Source of the DNA: RYN-433 sp036558265
GTDB taxonomy: Bacteria; Planctomycetota; Phycisphaerae; Tepidisphaerales; Tepidisphaeraceae
Direction of reading: 5' to 3'
Assembly: GCA_036558265.1 (NCBI GenBank)
Contig: DATBFY010000332.1
Span: 1-9,360 of the forward strand
Length of the DNA: 9,360 nt
Made by a program: the position numbers and the translations under genes. The notes beneath the pieces are model-generated. The model was not told the DNA's origin, made no database searches, and was given only the letters and a program-made list of their open reading frames with translations. Below, one piece after another: positions 6,559 through 9,360 of this stretch. Numbering within the stretch: the stretch's first letter is position 1; each line of letters starts with the position of its first letter.

Positions 6559-9360
6559 TCATTCCTTCGTAATCGTTTCGTCCAGGTTCAACAGGACGCG
6601 CGAGACGACCGTGTACGCGGCCCATTGCGTGGGGCTGGCGCCCTTGGGCAACTCGGCGGCTCTGGGCTTGTCGTTCTCGACGGTCAGCTCGTTTGGATTC
6701 AAATAGCCGTCGGCGAAGCGCTTCCGCTGCTGATCGAGCAGGCCGCGCAGCACCTTCATCTCGGCGTCGTTGGGCGTGCGCGCCATCACGCGCCGGAAGG
6801 CGTAAACCAGCCGCTGGTCGTCGGTCTGCCCCCCCTGCTCCAGCGTCACCTTCGCCAGCGACCGGGCACACTCGACGAAGATCGATTCGTTCAGCGACGC
6901 CAGCGCCTGCAGAGGCGAGTTGCTCCGCGACCGCCGCACACAGGACTGGTCGGCGTTGGGCACGTCGAACGTCTGCAGGACCGGATACGGCGTCGAGCGC
7001 CGGCGGAACGTGTAGATCGCCCGGCGGTACTTCTCCGGGCCCGTCTCGTCCACCCAGGGGAAGGGCGCGTAGCTCGCGGGAGGCTGGAACAAAAACGCCG
7101 GCGCCGGCGGCATCACGCTGCGCCCGCCGACCTTCGGATTCAGAAGTCCGCTCGCCGCCAGCGCGATATCGCGGACGATCTCCCCCTCCACCCGGAAGCG
7201 CGACCCGCGCGCCAGCAACCGGTTGTACGGATCCCGCGTGTAAAGCTCGGGCGTAACCTTGCTGCTCTGGCGGTATGCGGCCGAGCTCACGATCAGCCGG
7301 TGCATGTGCTTGATGCTCCAGCCGTTGTCCATGAACTCGCACGCGAGCCAGTCGAGCAATTGCGGGTGAGACGGGGCCTCGCCCTGGATACCGAAATCTT
7401 CAGAGGTCGCGACGATCCCCGTGCCGAAATACGCCTGCCAGATCCGGTTCACAAACGCCCGCGCGGTCGTGGGCGCCTTGGGATCGACCATCCACTTCGC
7501 GAACGTCAGCCGCGTCGGCGGCGCGTTCGCGGGAAGCGGGTTGAGGAACGCCGGCACGCCCGGGGTGACGCTCCGATTCGGCTTGAGCCAATCCCCGCGA
7601 GTCAGCATATGCGTGTCGCGACCGCCCGTGCGCGTCACCAGCGTCAGCGAGGTCGAACCGACCGGCCACTGCCGCCAGAGCGCCTCGATCCGGTCGTTGG
7701 CGTCCTTGAACTCGGGGACCGTCGTCCGCCAATAGGCGAAGACCTCGGCCACCTGGCTGAGCGTGCGCCTGTCGCGCGGGACCGCCAGGATGTCGCGCAC
7801 GCGCTTGGGGAGCGGATCGGCTTTGAGCTTCGCTGGGTCGGCGCAGGTGGTTGCCGACAGGCGGAAGCGGCCCAGGTTGTTGTTCATGTGATCGTCGCTG
7901 TTCCACCCGCCGTGGTTTTGCACCAGCGTGATGGTCAGGACGGTTCCCTCTTCCGAGGAGGGCGCCGGCTTTTCGAGGCGGAAGACGGCCTTGCGCGCCT
8001 GGTTGCGCCGGCCCGGGCCCGAATCGATCCCCCATGCCGTCTTGTCGTCGCCGTCGATCGCGTAAGTCACCGGGCCGGTGACCCGGCGGTTGTTGGTCTT
8101 GTCGTAAAAGTTGGGCTCGAGGACGTGCTCGGCCTGGTCATAGTCGGCCGTCGCTTCCTTGATCTTGAGCTTCTCGGACTTGACGTCCTTCTTCTCCGGT
8201 TTGGCTTCGACGCGGAACTCGCTGAGCGCGCACGTGCCCATGAACGACCGCCCGGGCCCGCCGCACGGCAGGTTCGGGTCGGTCAGGTATTCCAGCCGGA
8301 TCGCCGTAATTCCGCTGAGCTTTGTCTCGGACTTGAACCGCGGCGAGAGCTTGGTCGGCGCGTAGCCTTGTGCCAGGTAGGACCCGTCCTTCTGCGGCAG
8401 GTAACGCTGGTCGTTCTCGCCCATGTACTCCAGCGGAAGCACGTTCCACTCGGGCTGATCATTCCTGACCTGGTCTTCCCAGCGATTCATCCGCTCCCGC
8501 CAGTCGGGAATCCGGCCGCGCAGCTCGCCTTCGACCTCGCGCATCTTGCGGGTCAGCTCGGCGACCTTCATCTGCTCGTCGGGCGTGTACACCACCCGCT
8601 GCGCCTCGTTGTCGTTGTTGATGAAGGCGAACATCCGGTAGTACTCTTCCTGCGTCAGCGGGTCGTACTTGTGGCTGTGGCACTGGGCGCACTGGATCGT
8701 CAGGCCCAGGATCGATTTGCCGATCGCGTCCATGCGGTCGAACATCGCGTCCATGCGGAACTGCTCGGGATCGACGCCCCCCTCCTCGTTCACCATCGAG
8801 TTGCGCAGGAACCCGGTAGCGACGATCTGTGCCTGCGTGGCATTGGGCAAGAGGTCCCCCGCAAGCTGCTCAATGATGAACTGGTTGTACGGCAGGTCCT
8901 TGTTGAAGGCGTTGATGACGTAGTCGCGGTAGAACGACATCTGCCGCGACTTGTCCTTCTCAAAGCCATCGGAATCGGCGTAGCGCGCGGCGTCGAGCCA
9001 ATGACGTCCCCAGCGCTCGCCGTAGTGCGGCGAGGCGAGCAGTTTTTCGACCTGCTTGTCATAAGCGTCGGCCGAGGGGTCGTTCAGGTAGTCGTCCACC
9101 TCCTGCGGAGTCGGAGGCAGGCCGATCAGGTCGAGATAGAGCCGACGGAGCAGCGTCACTTTGTCGGCTTCAGGGGCGGGCTTCAGTCCCTCAGCTTCCA
9201 GGCGCGCCAGGACGAAGTGATCGATCGGGGTGCGGACCCACTTCTCGTCCTTGACCTTCGGGAGCGGCGGGCGAACCGGCGACTTGAAGGCCCAGTGCCC
9301 TTCGAAGCTCGCCCCTTGCACCACCCAACCTTTAAGGAGCGCGATCTGCCGGGCCGTCAA
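6559..9360 (-). CDS. DUF1549/DUF1553 (PSCyt2-PSD1) protein, N-terminus beyond window
   Basis: The C-terminal 933 residues of a large planctomycete exported protein. The reading frame runs off the right edge; LTARQIALLKGWVVQGA at the edge resembles the end of a PSCyt1 cytochrome c domain, so the missing upstream part probably holds that domain and the signal peptide. Counting from the edge: DUF1549/PSCyt2 covers about 44-250, with RRLYLDLIGLPPTPQE (72-87), HYGERWGRHWLDAARYADSD (112-131) and a CxxCH haem-c motif, CAQCH (224-228). A charged helix covers 258-300. A variable middle domain (about 305-505) is beta-rich with discoidin-like phrases. DUF1553/PSD1 covers about 615-925, with FVNRIWQAYFGTGIV (636-650), LIVSSAAYRQS (689-699) and NSPLQALASLNE (814-825). 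It ends LLNLDETITKE, as is typical. The stop overlaps the DUF1501 start region. The biochemical role is unknown; a cell-envelope or periplasmic location is inferred from the haem motif and family. Confidence 0.93.
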   Translation of the reverse strand: MTARQIALLKGWVVQGASFEGHWAFKSPVRPPLPKVKDEKWVRTPIDHFVLARLEAEGLKPAPEADKVTLLRRLYLDLIGLPPTPQEVDDYLNDPSADAYDKQVEKLLASPHYGERWGRHWLDAARYADSDGFEKDKSRQMSFYRDYVINAFNKDLPYNQFIIEQLAGDLLPNATQAQIVATGFLRNSMVNEEGGVDPEQFRMDAMFDRMDAIGKSILGLTIQCAQCHSHKYDPLTQEEYYRMFAFINNDNEAQRVVYTPDEQMKVAELTRKMREVEGELRGRIPDWRERMNRWEDQVRNDQPEWNVLPLEYMGENDQRYLPQKDGSYLAQGYAPTKLSPRFKSETKLSGITAIRLEYLTDPNLPCGGPGRSFMGTCALSEFRVEAKPEKKDVKSEKLKIKEATADYDQAEHVLEPNFYDKTNNRRVTGPVTYAIDGDDKTAWGIDSGPGRRNQARKAVFRLEKPAPSSEEGTVLTITLVQNHGGWNSDDHMNNNLGRFRLSATTCADPAKLKADPLPKRVRDILAVPRDRRTLSQVAEVFAYWRTTVPEFKDANDRIEALWRQWPVGSTSLTLVTRTGGRDTHMLTRGDWLKPNRSVTPGVPAFLNPLPANAPPTRLTFAKWMVDPKAPTTARAFVNRIWQAYFGTGIVATSEDFGIQGEAPSHPQLLDWLACEFMDNGWSIKHMHRLIVSSAAYRQSSKVTPELYTRDPYNRLLARGSRFRVEGEIVRDIALAASGLLNPKVGGRSVMPPAPAFLFQPPASYAPFPWVDETGPEKYRRAIYTFRRRSTPYPVLQTFDVPNADQSCVRRSRSNSPLQALASLNESIFVECARSLAKVTLEQGGQTDDQRLVYAFRRVMARTPNDAEMKVLRGLLDQQRKRFADGYLNPNELTVENDKPRAAELPKGASPTQWAAYTVVSRVLLNLDETITKE

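Noticed and set aside
6563..7342. N-terminal extension of the DUF1501 frame
   Set aside because: The added residues are Arg/Ala/Gly-rich and overlap the certain DUF1553 coding sequence on the same strand. The Tat leader marks the true N-terminus near 6553-6562.

Overview
The window is GC-rich, and every main reading frame strongly prefers G or C at the third codon position. It looks like a chromosomal segment from a Planctomycetota bacterium or close relative. The best evidence is the minus-strand pair of a DUF1549/DUF1553 (PSCyt2/PSD1) protein followed by a DUF1501 protein with a twin-arginine leader. This pairing is highly expanded in planctomycetes and also occurs in Verrucomicrobiota. The BamD-like and LptE-like genes indicate a diderm envelope.

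Positions 1-2060 (plus strand) hold a tight three-gene cluster: (i) the 3' part of a BamD-like TPR protein, cut by the window's left edge; (ii) a 182-residue protein that matches only the N-terminal membrane part of FtsH (two transmembrane helices and the periplasmic domain), with no AAA+ or protease domain; and (iii) an LptE-like lipoprotein whose ATG overlaps the stop codon of (ii). A 236-bp gap (2061-2296) follows. It holds a GC hairpin, a candidate promoter and one doubtful 31-codon ORF. Then comes a complete, apparently catalytically intact ftsH (2297-4351), closed by a strong 12-bp terminator hairpin (4393-4420).

A 218-bp gap (4352-4569) contains that terminator and two further small hairpins. 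Next is a DUF2231-type small membrane protein (4570-5067, GTG start). It converges, with only 19 bp between stop codons, on the minus-strand DUF1553-DUF1501 operon that fills 5087-9360 and runs off the right edge. These two genes overlap by ATGA.

Functionally the left half is about envelope biogenesis and quality control: outer-membrane protein insertion (BamD-like), LPS delivery (LptE-like) and the membrane protease FtsH, which in E. coli adjusts LPS synthesis through LpxC. The standalone FtsH membrane-domain paralogue sits between the BamD-like and LptE-like genes and is the most unusual item here. It could join or regulate the FtsH hexamer. The right half is a typical planctomycete exported pair of unknown biochemical role.

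No tRNA, rRNA, CRISPR array, insertion sequence or phage gene was seen. There is no gene-free stretch longer than 300 bases.
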